From assembly GCA_034509425.1 (NCBI GenBank), contig JAVTVJ010000574.1, positions 620,001 through 684,000 of the forward strand: a stretch of DNA of 64,000 bases, given 5' to 3'. The notes under the pieces are model-generated. The model was not told where the DNA came from. It ran no database searches and saw only the letters and a list, made by a program, of their open reading frames with translations. Source of the DNA: Eopsaltria australis (lineage: Eukaryota > Chordata > Aves > Passeriformes > Petroicidae). Made by a program: the position numbers and the translations under genes. Positions 1 to 11,719 of this stretch are shown here, piece after piece. Each line of letters starts with the position of its first letter. Positions within the stretch are counted from its first letter, which is position 1.

Positions 1-3000
1 TCTAATGGGCTGCATAACAAATTAGCATTGTCCATCTCTGAATATGACAAATTAAACCAGTTATTCTGTACTCGCAAATGTTAAAGTGTGTGTGACATTG
101 TGTAGTTAAACAATTCACTCAAATACACTTCTCTTCCATATTTGACTTCTAAAGGATCACAGGAAATTACTTTTGCCTAATTTGTATAAAACACCCAGTG
201 ATAGGGCACACAGTTTACATTCAAATAGTTATTTCCCTTATTTCTTTGCCAGCAAAAGACTGGTATTTCCAATTTACTATCCAAAACTGTAACTGGAGCT
301 GTCACTCAGGCCAGGCTGATAATGGCAGGTATTGTTTCCCAGTAATGATCAGCCCATTAAAAGAGCAGATTTTATTTGGATCAGCACTGTGGCCAAAGGA
401 GACAGGTAAGATAACACAGGAATCACCTATCACACCTATCCAGAGTGATACCCAAACGCAGCAGAGGAGATCCATTATCTCTTATCATTCACCGCAATCA
501 ACACAGGCATTTTGATAACCACAATATAGTCCCAAAGAATGAACAGCATCCAAACCCACAGCCTGCAGAAGTCAGAAATTCCAGCTAATACATGTAACTC
601 CTAAAGCAGCTCTAACCTGGCATCCTTGTGAATAGGGAATATTCTGTAAATCTTCATGCACTTCTGAATTTATTATTTGAAAAGGGTGTGATAAATTCAT
701 TTAATGCTTGCTGTAGGAATCCTGGCTTAGCATTTCCTCCCTCGTGTGCGCTGTAACACAAAGTTATGGAGGACAATTTAAACACAAAATAGAAGGAATT
801 CAAAGTCATAATTCACAGTGTCAGCAACTCACATGTGTTGCATTTAGTTACTGAGGCATAAATTTAGTATTGGAAACAGTGATGCAAATCATCAAATAAT
901 AACAGCTGCCAAGCTGTGCTTAGTGCAGATCATAAATACCTTCCTCAATTTCTCTGTATTTCCAAATCAACTATCAGCTGCAAGGTCAATTCCTTTTAGC
1001 AGCTCATTGGCTAGACACATTTCCTAGTTGTGAAAAGGTAAATGAACAACACAAATTCACCTTTTGAATGCATTATTTGAGTATATTTCCACTGTATGCA
1101 CTCGTGTGTTTTACTGAGGGCACCACCCTGCCTGTTTCTTCCTCTTCCATGGGACCACCCATACTCCAGTGTCAAGCAGCAATAGCACTGTGCTACAACC
1201 TTCATCTGGAATTCCCTTTCAATTTCCTCATTTGAGACAGTTTATTGAATTATTTAAACTTCTTATATATTAAACATCAGCAGAGAAAATTTTGAGGGGG
1301 AAAAAAATGATAAAAGAAAGGGGAATACATTACTACCCTAAAAGTTTCCTATTCTTTAAAAGGGGATTCCAGATTCTTCAAATTCACAGATGACAAGAGC
1401 CAGCCTTTCAGCAGGGTGAGAGGGAAAATGCATCCTTTGGAGGTCCCCAAATGCAGTTTTGACCACAGGATCACTTTTTGCCCCACTCAGCCCAGCACGT
1501 GCTACTGCCAGAGCCATTGCACAAACACCAGCATTGGGGCATTTAAAAAATAATAATAATTTTTTAAAAAGAACAGCTTTCCTCTTATCAATTCAGAGAC
1601 CTCAAAATGATCCTCAAAGGTGCAGGGTGCACCTGATGTGTACTGGCAAAACTGATGAGGGAGGTAAGAGGAGAAGCACTAATGGTAGATGATGAAAGGA
1701 CATCAGAAGTGTTCCTCCTCCCCGTTATGATTAATTAATATAACTAATATATATTAATATAGATCAATATAATTTCCTGCCGATTTAGATGACTGAAGGT
1801 CTGTAGAGCTTTTGGGGCTCACTTTGGAGACCTTCAAAGAAGAACAACCATGAGATCAAACTGTGGCATTTGAAGAGCAAAGGAACCAGCAAAAGCATGA
1901 GGTGTTAATACAACAAAGCTCAGGAGTCACTTGGAAACACAGGCTGAGAATGAGAACTATTCCAAGGACTAGAGAAAATATTATTTAATCTAATTTGTAC
2001 CTTAATAACTCTTCAGCAACTTGAAAGGTAGCCTCACCCTGAGAAAACTTCAGTAAATATTCTTTTGACATCAGAAATCAGTGTCCAATCTTTTTGTTTC
2101 TTGCACAGCCAGTGACAAAATATTTAGTGGCTTCATTGGGGAAACAATTTTTACAATTTTAAGATTTCCTATCTGCTAGAAATACTTGCGTTAGAAATTC
2201 GGAGTCATATTTTAGTCTACTGCTTTGTAACAGTGCAAATATGGAAAGTCTACATTACTCCTAATATCAAGGGAAACTTCCTAAGTTTCCTTTATTTTGC
2301 TCACTTGCAAAGCTGTAACACAGCAAAGCATCATATTGACTACTAGATATTAAAAACTGAATGGTTTGAGACACATTGACAAAGGAACACTGATATTAAG
2401 AATTATTGTTTCATTGAACAACACAACCCTCCCCAAACACAACAATGATGGAAAATGCCAGAGCAGCCCCCCCAGGCTGTGTCAATCAGCCACAAGCTGA
2501 GCTCTGACAGACCCTGGCAGGGCATCCCAGCTCTGTGCTCACCACTTGAAAACAAATCTGCAAGCCAAGCCCAGGTGATAGTGCTGATTGGAACAGAGGT
2601 GCTGCTAACCATTAGCTCTGGAGAGGCTTGATTTTTACCTGTATGTATTTACTGTGATATTGCTTTTTCCTAAATTTGATCACTTGAATTGCTCGAGTTT
2701 TAAAATGGTTTTAAATTACTTCTTCTCCTTCCAGACAGGGGTTTTATCTGGAACTCAGAGATGGGATCATGACCTAGCTGTCCTTTACAGCTGCCCCCCA
2801 GCCCTGCAGAACCCTTCACATCCCAGCACCAAAACTTCATTGTGATACACTCTGCATTCATTACAGCAGAAAAGCACCTTCATATTTAGAACAGAATAAA
2901 GTATTTAGGTTCCCACATAGCCAAGTGTGCACACAATGAGATTTCAAGCGACACTGGAGTCCTTTTTAAAATCCTCTCAGGTTCTGCCACACACACACAC

Positions 3001-5731
3001 ACATTTTCAAGGCAGTTGTCTGGCTGCACTGAAGCAGCAGTTTGAGTCCATTCAAAAGCAGGAACACAACAAACAATGGGAAGGGGAAAACCTCTGGCTA
3101 AACCACATTAAAAGGCAAACATGTGAGGAGTGTTATCACCAGAAGTTGATTGCAAACCCTCCTGCAGAGAAATGGCAATTGCTGGAAACAAAACGATGCC
3201 CACAGTGCTTGCAGGAGCCAAACTACTTGACTGCATCATTCTGCCTGTTTGAACAAATACGTCCCAAAAACTGATTAATCAGGTGGCTCATTGGATATGG
3301 CAGTTCCCAGAGTGAGGATGAAAGATCACATCAGCACCCAAGCTGACTGACTGGGATGCTTTTTCCAGTGGGAGGAGTAAAAGACAGCTTCAGTATCAAA
3401 GGTGTGATTTTAGCATAAGGCTTATGCAGAGCAGGAGGGTCTGGTTGTGTCCTGTACCCTGAGGCACAGGTAAATCCTACCCTGCCCCACCTGACAGCTG
3501 GGCTTTAGGGATGATTTTTCCCAGAGTGTCATAGGTTCCTTAATACCCAGCTACAGCCAGAGATTCAGCACCAAAACCAAGTGAAAGCAACATTATAAAA
3601 CAGAAATAACAAGACAAAAACCTACATCAAAAACTCACAGGTAATATGGGGGACCAGAAAACAGTAAGAATGGATTAATGGTTTTAAGCTGAGGACATTC
3701 ACAGGGAAGCAAGTGTGTGGAACATGCAGGATGGCCAATTTGGGTACTTGGCAAGAGCCCAGCAATGGTAATGACCAGGGCAAGCCCAGTGGGTTCCCTG
3801 TGGAGGCAGCTCAGGCTAACACAGCATCACGATGGCAACACAGAGCAGGGCACCAGCAAGGCAAGGAGCCATTGGGAGAGTGGCCGAAATTAAGGAGTGG
3901 GAAAAGGGTCTAATATCACAGAAAGATCAGGAGGATATCTAGATCCATTCATCTTCCTGCTGGGTCGCTCTGTGCGGCTCAATTCAAACTGCACTCTGGG
4001 ACTTCCTTAGCATTTATATTGTTGCAGGCTCAAAATGGGTATCACCATGTGGTAGATGACATTTTAGGCAGCTTATCTTCCATGCTGGAGGAAAGGACAT
4101 TTAGGTAACTACTTACAGACACAGTGGAGTGACACTTTTTTTTTTTTTAAATCCTGCAGCTTCACTGTAGTTTCATTGTAACAGGAGGGAGCATTTTAAA
4201 TTATTTCCTGAGATGCTGATCACAGAGAACCACCCAGCAGCACAACTTGAAACTGGTGCTTCAATGTCTTTTCCCACAGAAGAAGGAAGGCTGTAAGCTC
4301 TGCCCTGTGGTCAAAGACCACACAGGCTGTGCTGCATCCCAAGGCAAAAGTTACAGAAATACATCCATTTGAAAACAAACAGATTATTCTGAAAGCAGTG
4401 TTTAATTGCTGTATTCTACAGTCTCATACAGGGGCTGTTTACAGGTTGTTTACCATCAAAATCATTTGCTCAACAAAATATCTCCATAATATTGCATAAT
4501 CCTTAATTCAGGAACAAATGCTAGCTACAAAAACAGTGAATGATCAGGGCAGACAAAGACATCAATACTGGCTCTGACAGAGGCTACCAAGCCTTTTTCC
4601 TGGATCAGTGCCATTCAGCATTGTCTAATTTCTCTCTCCTCAAACCCTAAATCATCAATCCTCTACAACACATGGAAAAACTCAGACACCTAAGGGCCTA
4701 TTTAACAACACATATTTAAAAGATAAAAGCAGAAACTCAAGAACTGGCCATCCAGAGGAACAGTAATGCTGATTCACCAGCCAAACCACTTTTGTGAGAG
4801 ATGACTCTCATTAATCATTGAACAGACATAGAAAAGATATGTTTTTTCAAGACAACAAGACAATTACCCAATGTTTTATTTTGAAATCCAGGGCTCTGGA
4901 TCTGTCTGAGGTGCACAGCAGACTGTCAGTTTTGTAAGACAGCAGCATTACATGTGTAACTGTTTTCTACATGTGTTTCCCAAGTGTAAGCTGCAGGAAA
5001 GATAAAAAAAGCCTTAAAACACCCAAAGGACAGACTGCAGGATGAGCCAAGCCCAAGGAAACCACCTGCACCTGCACACATGGATTTAGCTCTTGTGGAG
5101 ATGAGGTTGATTTCAACACAGCAAAGCTCTTTTTTCCTTTAACAAAAGTACAACTGTCCAACACAACCACCCTTCCTTCCACCTGTGCACAGGGGGTTTT
5201 CCCACCTTCTCTAACTGCTGCTCTGACTGTTGGAGTACTTGATTTGAAATAGCAGCATTTGAAACCTTCTCCTAAATTTCCTTCCCACATTTTCACACAC
5301 TCACACTTTCCAAACAAAACGCATTTAGAGCTGGAAGTTTCCACATCAAGTTTGAGCTTCCTGAATTTATCAGGGAAAAAAAAAACCAAAAAAAACCCCT
5401 GTATTTCAGGCCAGCTTCTTACTGTTCTGATCATATAATGTTTGCTCACAACTAATACAGAGATTGAACTCAGAGACAATAAAATCCTTAGAAAATTTAT
5501 GGAACCAGCAAGCAGGAGAACAAGATATTATGGGTGTCCTGATCAAGAAAATTTGCCAGCACACATTCATACTTTATTTGATTCTAGAAAAAAATCCAGT
5601 GGAAAAGTGATTAATGAATACCCAAAAGTAAATGAAAAGTTTGAATCCCAGCTACCACTGCAACAAATTCAAATCAAAGAACTACAAAACACATAGAAAG
5701 CTGAGAGGCACTAACTCCCCATTCAGGCCAT
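1..5731. other. Non-coding stretch, no gene recognised
   Basis: CpG-poor sequence with an A+T-rich patch at 1726-1773, a short (CA)n at 2989 and T12 at 4138-4149. The longest open frame (minus 4967-5479, 170 codons) has no recognisable domain, and one of this length is expected about once by chance in 64 kb. If the CpG island drives a leftward gene, this is intron 1. Confidence 0.6.
2989..3001. repeat. Short (CA)n
   Basis: About six CA units. Comparable short runs of the same kind are at 44304-44316 and 60925-60937. Confidence 0.85.
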
Positions 5732-5806
5732 TCCCTTAAGAGCTGGATTTGATCCTTGTGGGTCCCTTTCAGCTCAGAATATCCTGTGGGTGTGATTCTG
5801 TGTGGC
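5732..5806 (+). mobile_element. CR1 LINE, 3'-end fragment
   Basis: The plus strand reads like the CR1 3' tail: GAGCTGGATTTGATCCTTGT, then GGGTCCCTTTCAGCTCAGAA, then a degenerate ATTCTRTG octamer (GTGATTCTGTG). This is the last few tens of bases of a heavily 5'-truncated copy in plus orientation. No coding part is present. Confidence 0.8.
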
Positions 5807-8800
5807 TCCAGCTCTCACTAGCATTGCTTTAACACTGGGGAGCTTAAAGAATGTATTCCAGACTGTGTCATTGAAATTCACTTTCTTAGCACTGTAACCT
5901 CTTCCTTCTGTATTCCTAAACTTTCCTGGCCAGGGGTTGTGCACTGGAGGGCTGAAGCCAAGCGTGTTGCAAACAGAAAATCTGTGTATCTGCAGTGCTT
6001 GAACGCTGCTCCCAGGCAGCTGCACCTGGCCCTGCAGTCAGCCCTGGGATGTTTATCTTCAAGTGATTTAGTTTTGCATGTTTGCCCTTTCCCACAGCCC
6101 AGCTTTCAGCTCACCCTGCTGTACCTGTGCTCCCTCACACCCTCCTAGATGGAGCAGAGCAATTATTTTAATGGGTATCAGTTTGCTCACACAAACTGTG
6201 TTGTGTTGCTTCTGCACAGCTCCCTGCCTGCCTGCAGCCAGTCTCCTGCTGACACACACTCCCACTTTGTGGCTTTCCACTCCAGAGAGTTATCTCAGTT
6301 TTGGGGCACTGAATGGCATGATGCTGTTTGGGTTTTTGCCTTTTTTTTCTTTTCTATGTTCCCTGTACTCTTCGTATTTGTAACTCTGTAGCCCATTGTA
6401 TTAGCAGCTGGTTTCCCCAGTACTTTTCCATGGCCTTTCCCTAAGCAGAAAGACAAAACAAACCCCAGAGCTCCAAGCCCTGGGAGGTTTTAGGCCCCAG
6501 TCCTATCTTGGCTCTTCCTGGGAACCAAGGCTGAGAACAACTCTGAGATCCATTTCATGGACAGAGCACAGCCAGTGCTGAGGGGAGGATTCCAGACAAG
6601 GGGCTTGACCTGGGGGGGGGAACTGAATCACCACTTGTCCTCCTAACTGGTGCTTTTAATCAATTCTGCTAATTTCCTAAAACCTATAAATATGTACTCA
6701 CCCCTGGAGGGGCTGGGCTTTTGTGGACACCTTTCCATGACTGCCCCTGGAGGCCTTCAAATAAAGATCCCCTTTTATATCACCTCCTTGCTAAAATCAT
6801 CTCGAGTTTCATTTCCAGGAGGGGGAAAAGGCAACAGGCAGAGGCAGGTCCTAAGGCACCTGTCAGCAGAAATCATATTTACCTTTCAGCTATTAGCACA
6901 GGAATATCTTGCTTTTTGGGAACACGGGATTTTAGAACTGCATCCAAAGTTGCAAAATGTTCAGGGCTTTTTAACTGGCTTGGACAAAACTGCCACAGAG
7001 CTTCAGTCTTATGTTAGAGACACTTAACCAACTTCTGAAAGATGCATCCTTACAAAATACCTAACAGTTTCTTTCCTCTTGAAACAAGCCAATCAATACC
7101 TCACAAAATACCTTGAATTTTGGAATATTCTCTAAAATTATAAATATTATAAATATTATAATTATTACTTATATACTTATTACTTATAAATATATAATTA
7201 TTACTTATAAATATTCTTCCTTCTGGACAGGATCTCTGCAAAGCACAAAATTTGGAGCAGAAGAATAGAGACATTAAACTACACCTACTTGGCAGAAAAT
7301 AGCATTTCAAAGCATGACAAGCCTATTTTTGGCCCTTGATGTTGCCTGCTGGCCAGCTCTGACCCATCCTGTGAATCCAACACGAGCACCCCTTTCTGCT
7401 CTGCAGAGTTACACCAACTCCAGCCCTGCTGTTGCACCACTGTCAACCCCAGCATCCCAGGAGGGATTTTCCAGCTCCTTTCAGTTTGCATGCCTTTTTT
7501 ATTGCTTCAACTTGAAGGACACAAGTAAAATTATCTAATTTGCAATAAGTTGTCATTTCTGGCACAGTAAATTTTAGCAAAATAATGGTCATGAAGGAAA
7601 AGTGTAAAAAATACTGAGAGGTTCATGAGCAGTTTTTAATCATTAAAGCAGACATTCAGAATAGGTGATACAAACACAATCTACTGATAACATCTGCAAG
7701 AATGCACAACATAAAGTGTCACTGCACTCCCCAGAAGGAGAACTTGCACTACAAAATAATCACAGGCACTGAAAAATTCAATTATTTAAATAAAAGAAAA
7801 GAACTACTCATAAGAAAGTGCAACTAGGCAAAGAATTAAAAACATAGCAAGAAAAAGTAAAAAAAGGCTTCTCATTAATGACTTGGGAAAAAATCCTCAG
7901 ATGTTCTCAGGAAATCGTACAGCTCCAATTTTGCACAATGGAATTGTCAGAAGTTCTGCCATAGATGTTTGTGATTTCACCCTCTCCACACCAGAGACAG
8001 TCAGGACCCCTAATAAATGTTCTGTGTGCCACTCTTTTAAGCCCTGTCTGTTCTGCTGCTTCCTCACTCTTCAGTTTTGTTCACACTCTACTTTTACAAG
8101 GCTGCAGAAGGCAAGAGGATCCCCATCTCCTACAGGAAATGGGAAGGAGTCAATATCCAAGAATTAAGTGGAGGGAGTTCTGACATGCATAAAACAAACA
8201 CATTTTTCAGCTACCATATATTCTCCCAGGCTGTAGGATGATGTTATTCCTAATTACATAAGATTCCTCCTTTTCAGATGAGTACACCTTTCACACAACA
8301 ATAAGCTTAACACAGCCTTACCTTCCACAACTGGAAATATTTCTTCATGTGGCCAGCACTTAGGAGCTCTGCCCTTTGTGGTAAATAATGCTTCTAGTTA
8401 GATTTAAAACCCAGATCATGCCATTTCAAACTACAAGGTGAAAAATTAGGAATGGTGGATTTTTTAACTCAGCCATTGGTGTCTGATCTATTCTCAAGCA
8501 GCTCAACCTCCCCCACTGCAAGCAGATACTGGACAGCTCTTTGGTGCTGAACAAAGCTTCCCTGTCTGCAGAAAGAGAGAGAAAGGGTACCACTGCCATT
8601 AAATTCCTCCTAAAAACTAGGCAGAAACCTGGTAAATCCAGCATATATATATAGGGCTGGCAGAGAAGCAGTAGGTCTTCCACAAAGCAATGAAAAAAAA
8701 TACTGAAAGAGACTGCCTGGCCACAGCAGAGGGAGAGTTTGCAGAGAATGAGATAAGATTCTTCAGAAAATAATAGGTAAGAGCATTACCAAGAAGAAAA

Positions 8801-10689
8801 AAGCTCATGGAAAAGACAGCAAAAGCAGTAAGAAAAGTTCAAGGAGAATGGGAATACAAAAAGTACACGAAGTGTGCCATCAGAGATGACACAGGTACGA
8901 GCTGATCCTGCCCTGGGCAGGAACACAGAGACACAACAGGAGTGCCTGAGTCCCTCCTGGCCTTGCTGTGCCGTGTTTAACTTCAAGGGGGCTTTGAGCA
9001 GGGAGCAAGGACACACTTCAAACCCACCTGCACGGCAGCTGTGGCCTCAGGACATAACACCCCCCTCCTGTGCAGCAGCAGCAGCAGCACAGCCAGGAGG
9101 GACATGGAGTGTGCAGCCAGCACCAGAAGGACTCTCAGTGCTGGGAGCTGGACCTTGCAATCCTACATGTGCACCCGAATTCCGTGCTGGAAACCAAGCA
9201 CATTATGCACAAGAATTAGCAATCCCACTCTCTTCCTCCACACTTGACTCCTGACAGTAGCTCTGTCATTAAAGGGTACCCTTTCAGGAAAGCCACAGCA
9301 GCATCCTTGTCACGTCAAGGACACCAAGTACTGCAATTACAGGAACTATAAAAATCATCAACATACTGGGAATTTTATTCATTGCATTTATCAGCTCTAT
9401 TACTGACACTCAGCTAAGTACTAATAGAAAAGAGAAATATAGTCTTGATGTTAGAAATACAGATTTCATTTCAAGACATGCCAGATCCTTTGTCTAATAT
9501 ATCTGCCAGAAAACTAAACCGTAAATGAGACTTGGGAAGCCAAGCCTTCAAAGGCTGCATAAGATAGCAAAGAGATGTCAACTATAATCAGAATTCTTAC
9601 ATAAAAATAGCTTCCCCAAAACCCAGCAATGCAAAACATTCCAGTAAAAGTAAATAAAAATAAATTAAAAATACCTGCTCTAAATCACCACTATAATCCC
9701 GACAACTGGAGCACATGATACCAACCACTTTCCTGAAAACTAAATTATCTATTGACATACATATTGAAAATTCACACAGCCCCACTTCTCATCCCAATAC
9801 AGAACTTCTCAAGCAGCTATGACTATTTGATTTCTAATACTTAATTATTTGATTATGAGGGCTGGCTCTGTTTTAGATTGCAATTCACCCACGATCATCA
9901 ATCTCTACCACAGAGTGGCAAAACCTTGCTTCTACTTTTACAGCCCATGCATACAACTGTTTTCACACTTCCGAATGACAAATGAAACACACAGTATCTT
10001 TCCTCTCTCAACCATCACCGAGTCTAGAGAAGTGAAACAAGGTACTTGGCATTCTTGGGACACCCTCAGCAGCGTCTGCTGTTTTTTCTGCTCCATCTCG
10101 CCTTAAATAAGCTGAATTTTATTTAAAGTGAAAAAACCAGTCAACACTAAACTTACTTGAGAATATAACATACTATACCACATTTGCAATTCACAGGGTA
10201 GATAAACAAAAGCTGCGGATTTGGACAAGATCTTTCACACTTCGCTGATGTGAATCACTCCAGTCAAACTTCAGACCACATTCGTTTCACCATCTGCGCA
10301 AACCATGTTAAGTTGGCAGCTCGATGTCCAACAGCCACATCACAAATTTTGGAAGCACACGACGTGTGCCGCTCTCACATTGCAAACCCATCTCCCAGAG
10401 CAAAGCCCTGCCCCTGCCGAGGAGCGGCACCCGAAAGGAACTGCCTGGAGCATCTCACACGGGCACGGTGTCACCACACCTGCACCGAACAGGTATTAAG
10501 GCAACACCGATACTTTTTTCCCTGACAGAGGCGTGCAGGAGAAAACGATGTGATGAATCGCCAGTGAAATCAGCAAATACCGAGCACTTACAGGCAGGTA
10601 GTTTCCCAGCAGTTAAATATCTGCACTCTTTTAACGAGCAACTCGCCAGAGCCCCGAATGCCCATGTTCCTCGCCGTTCCCTGTGTTTG
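5807..10689. other. Non-coding stretch and left CpG-island shore
   Basis: No gene recognised. It contains the A+T tract at 7135-7214, a G9 run at 6612-6620 and a short CAG run near 9075. From about 10050 rightward CpG frequency rises toward the island. Minus-strand donor-like sites occur at 8315 (GGAAG|GTAAGG) and 10152 (CTCAA|GTAAGT), but without convincing exons attached. Confidence 0.55.
7135..7214. repeat. A+T-rich imperfect tandem tract
   Basis: Repeated ATTATAAATATTATAAAT and TTACTTATAAATAT-like units, almost free of G and C. Low-complexity sequence. Confidence 0.85.
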
Positions 10690-10992
10690 GGAGCCACCTC
10701 CCGTGCCGCCGTTCTCCCCACACACGGCGCTTCGCAGGCGACAGCGGAGCCGGCGCGGTGCCCCCGACCCACGGAGCGCCCCTGCCCCCGGGCATCGCTC
10801 CGCTCCGGCGCCGGACCCGCCGCTCCCCGAGAGCCCCCCTGGCCGCGGGCGCTCCGCGGGCGCGCATCCCTCCCCTCCCTCCGCCCGGGAACTTTCCGGC
10901 CGCGGGCCGGAGCGGGGCGGCCGCAGCCCCCGCGCACCTGCCGGGCAGCTCCGCGCCCCCGCCGCCCCCCGCGCAGCCCGGCCCGAACTCAC

Positions 10993-11400
10993 CATAAAGA
11001 GGCGAGCGGAGGCGAAGGGTCGCGGCGCTTCTCCCGCGCAGGGCGGGCGGCCCCGGCAGGCAAGTGGCAGCGGGACGCGGCTCCCGCCGCCGCCGCAGCC
11101 CCTTCCCGCGGGCAGCGCCGCCGCCCTCGCTCACCGCCGCATGCCGCGCCCCCCGCCGCCGCCCGGCTCCCCCCGGGCTCGCCGCGCTCCGGCAGCGGGG
11201 CCCCCGCCCGGCCCGCCCGCGACCTCGGCGGGCAGCGGCGAGACCCCGGGGGCGGCCCCGCCGCGGCGGTGGGGGGAGAGCAGGGGGCGAGAGGCTGCTG
11301 CCCGCTCCGCTCCCCTCCGCCCGGGCGCGGCCGGCGGGAGCCCCGCACCGGCCGGACACGGAGCTTCCCGGGGCGGAGGCGCTGCCGCTCGCCAGCCGGC
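10993..11400 (-). other. Inferred first exon (probably 5' UTR) of a leftward gene; 5' end uncertain
   Basis: On the minus strand the island contains CTTTATG|GTGAGTTC, a near-perfect donor, so an exon would end at 10993 with the intron starting at 10992. The transcription start is placed only by the strand-asymmetry switch (about 11250-11400). A second possible donor, GCG|GTGAGC, would end the exon at 11135. Inside the exon there is a three-codon upstream frame, ATG CGG CGG TGA (11142 down to 11131). The only other ATG I see falls exactly on the splice junction (10995-10993) with a poor initiation context (T at -3). The exon is therefore more likely untranslated, with translation starting in a later exon left of this window. 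More than one reading frame stays open because of G+C content, so openness is no evidence of coding. I do not recognise the gene. Confidence 0.5.
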
Positions 11401-11691
11401 GCGGAAAGTGGCTCGGCGGCGGGCGGGCGGAGGTGACCTTCAAGCCCGGCGGGGCGGGCTGGGGCGGGGAGGGGGAGAGCGGCGGGGGAGCCCCAGCGCC
11501 GGGGGAGGCGGCGGGGGCGGGATGCGGAGCGGGATGCGGGACGGCGGCGGCGGGGTCGGGGGGAGCGGGCCCGGGGGGAGCGGGGCTCCCCGGCTCCGGA
11601 GGCGCGGCCCCGCCCGGCGCTGGCGGCCGCGCGGCGGCGCCCGGGAACCCGCGGGGCCCGAGCGGGGCCCGCCCGCACCTGCGCCCGCTTC

Positions 11692-11719
11692 GGGGATGGA
11701 TCCGCGGGGATGGATCCGC
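11692..11719. repeat. 14-bp exact tandem pair in the CpG island
   Basis: The unit GGGGATGGATCCGC occurs twice back to back, followed by a partial third copy (GGGATG). It lies at the right part of the island, upstream of the inferred leftward start. Confidence 0.9.

Noticed and set aside
404..412. Plus-strand donor ACAG|GTAAGA after an open stretch, and similar short acceptor-donor pairs at 1594-1662 and 3412-3468
   Set aside because: The implied exons are 60-70 bp or less and unrecognised; such pairs arise often by chance.
4967..5479. 170-codon minus-strand open frame
   Set aside because: With about one stop per 18 codons, a frame this long is expected about once by chance in 64 kb. No recognisable motif.
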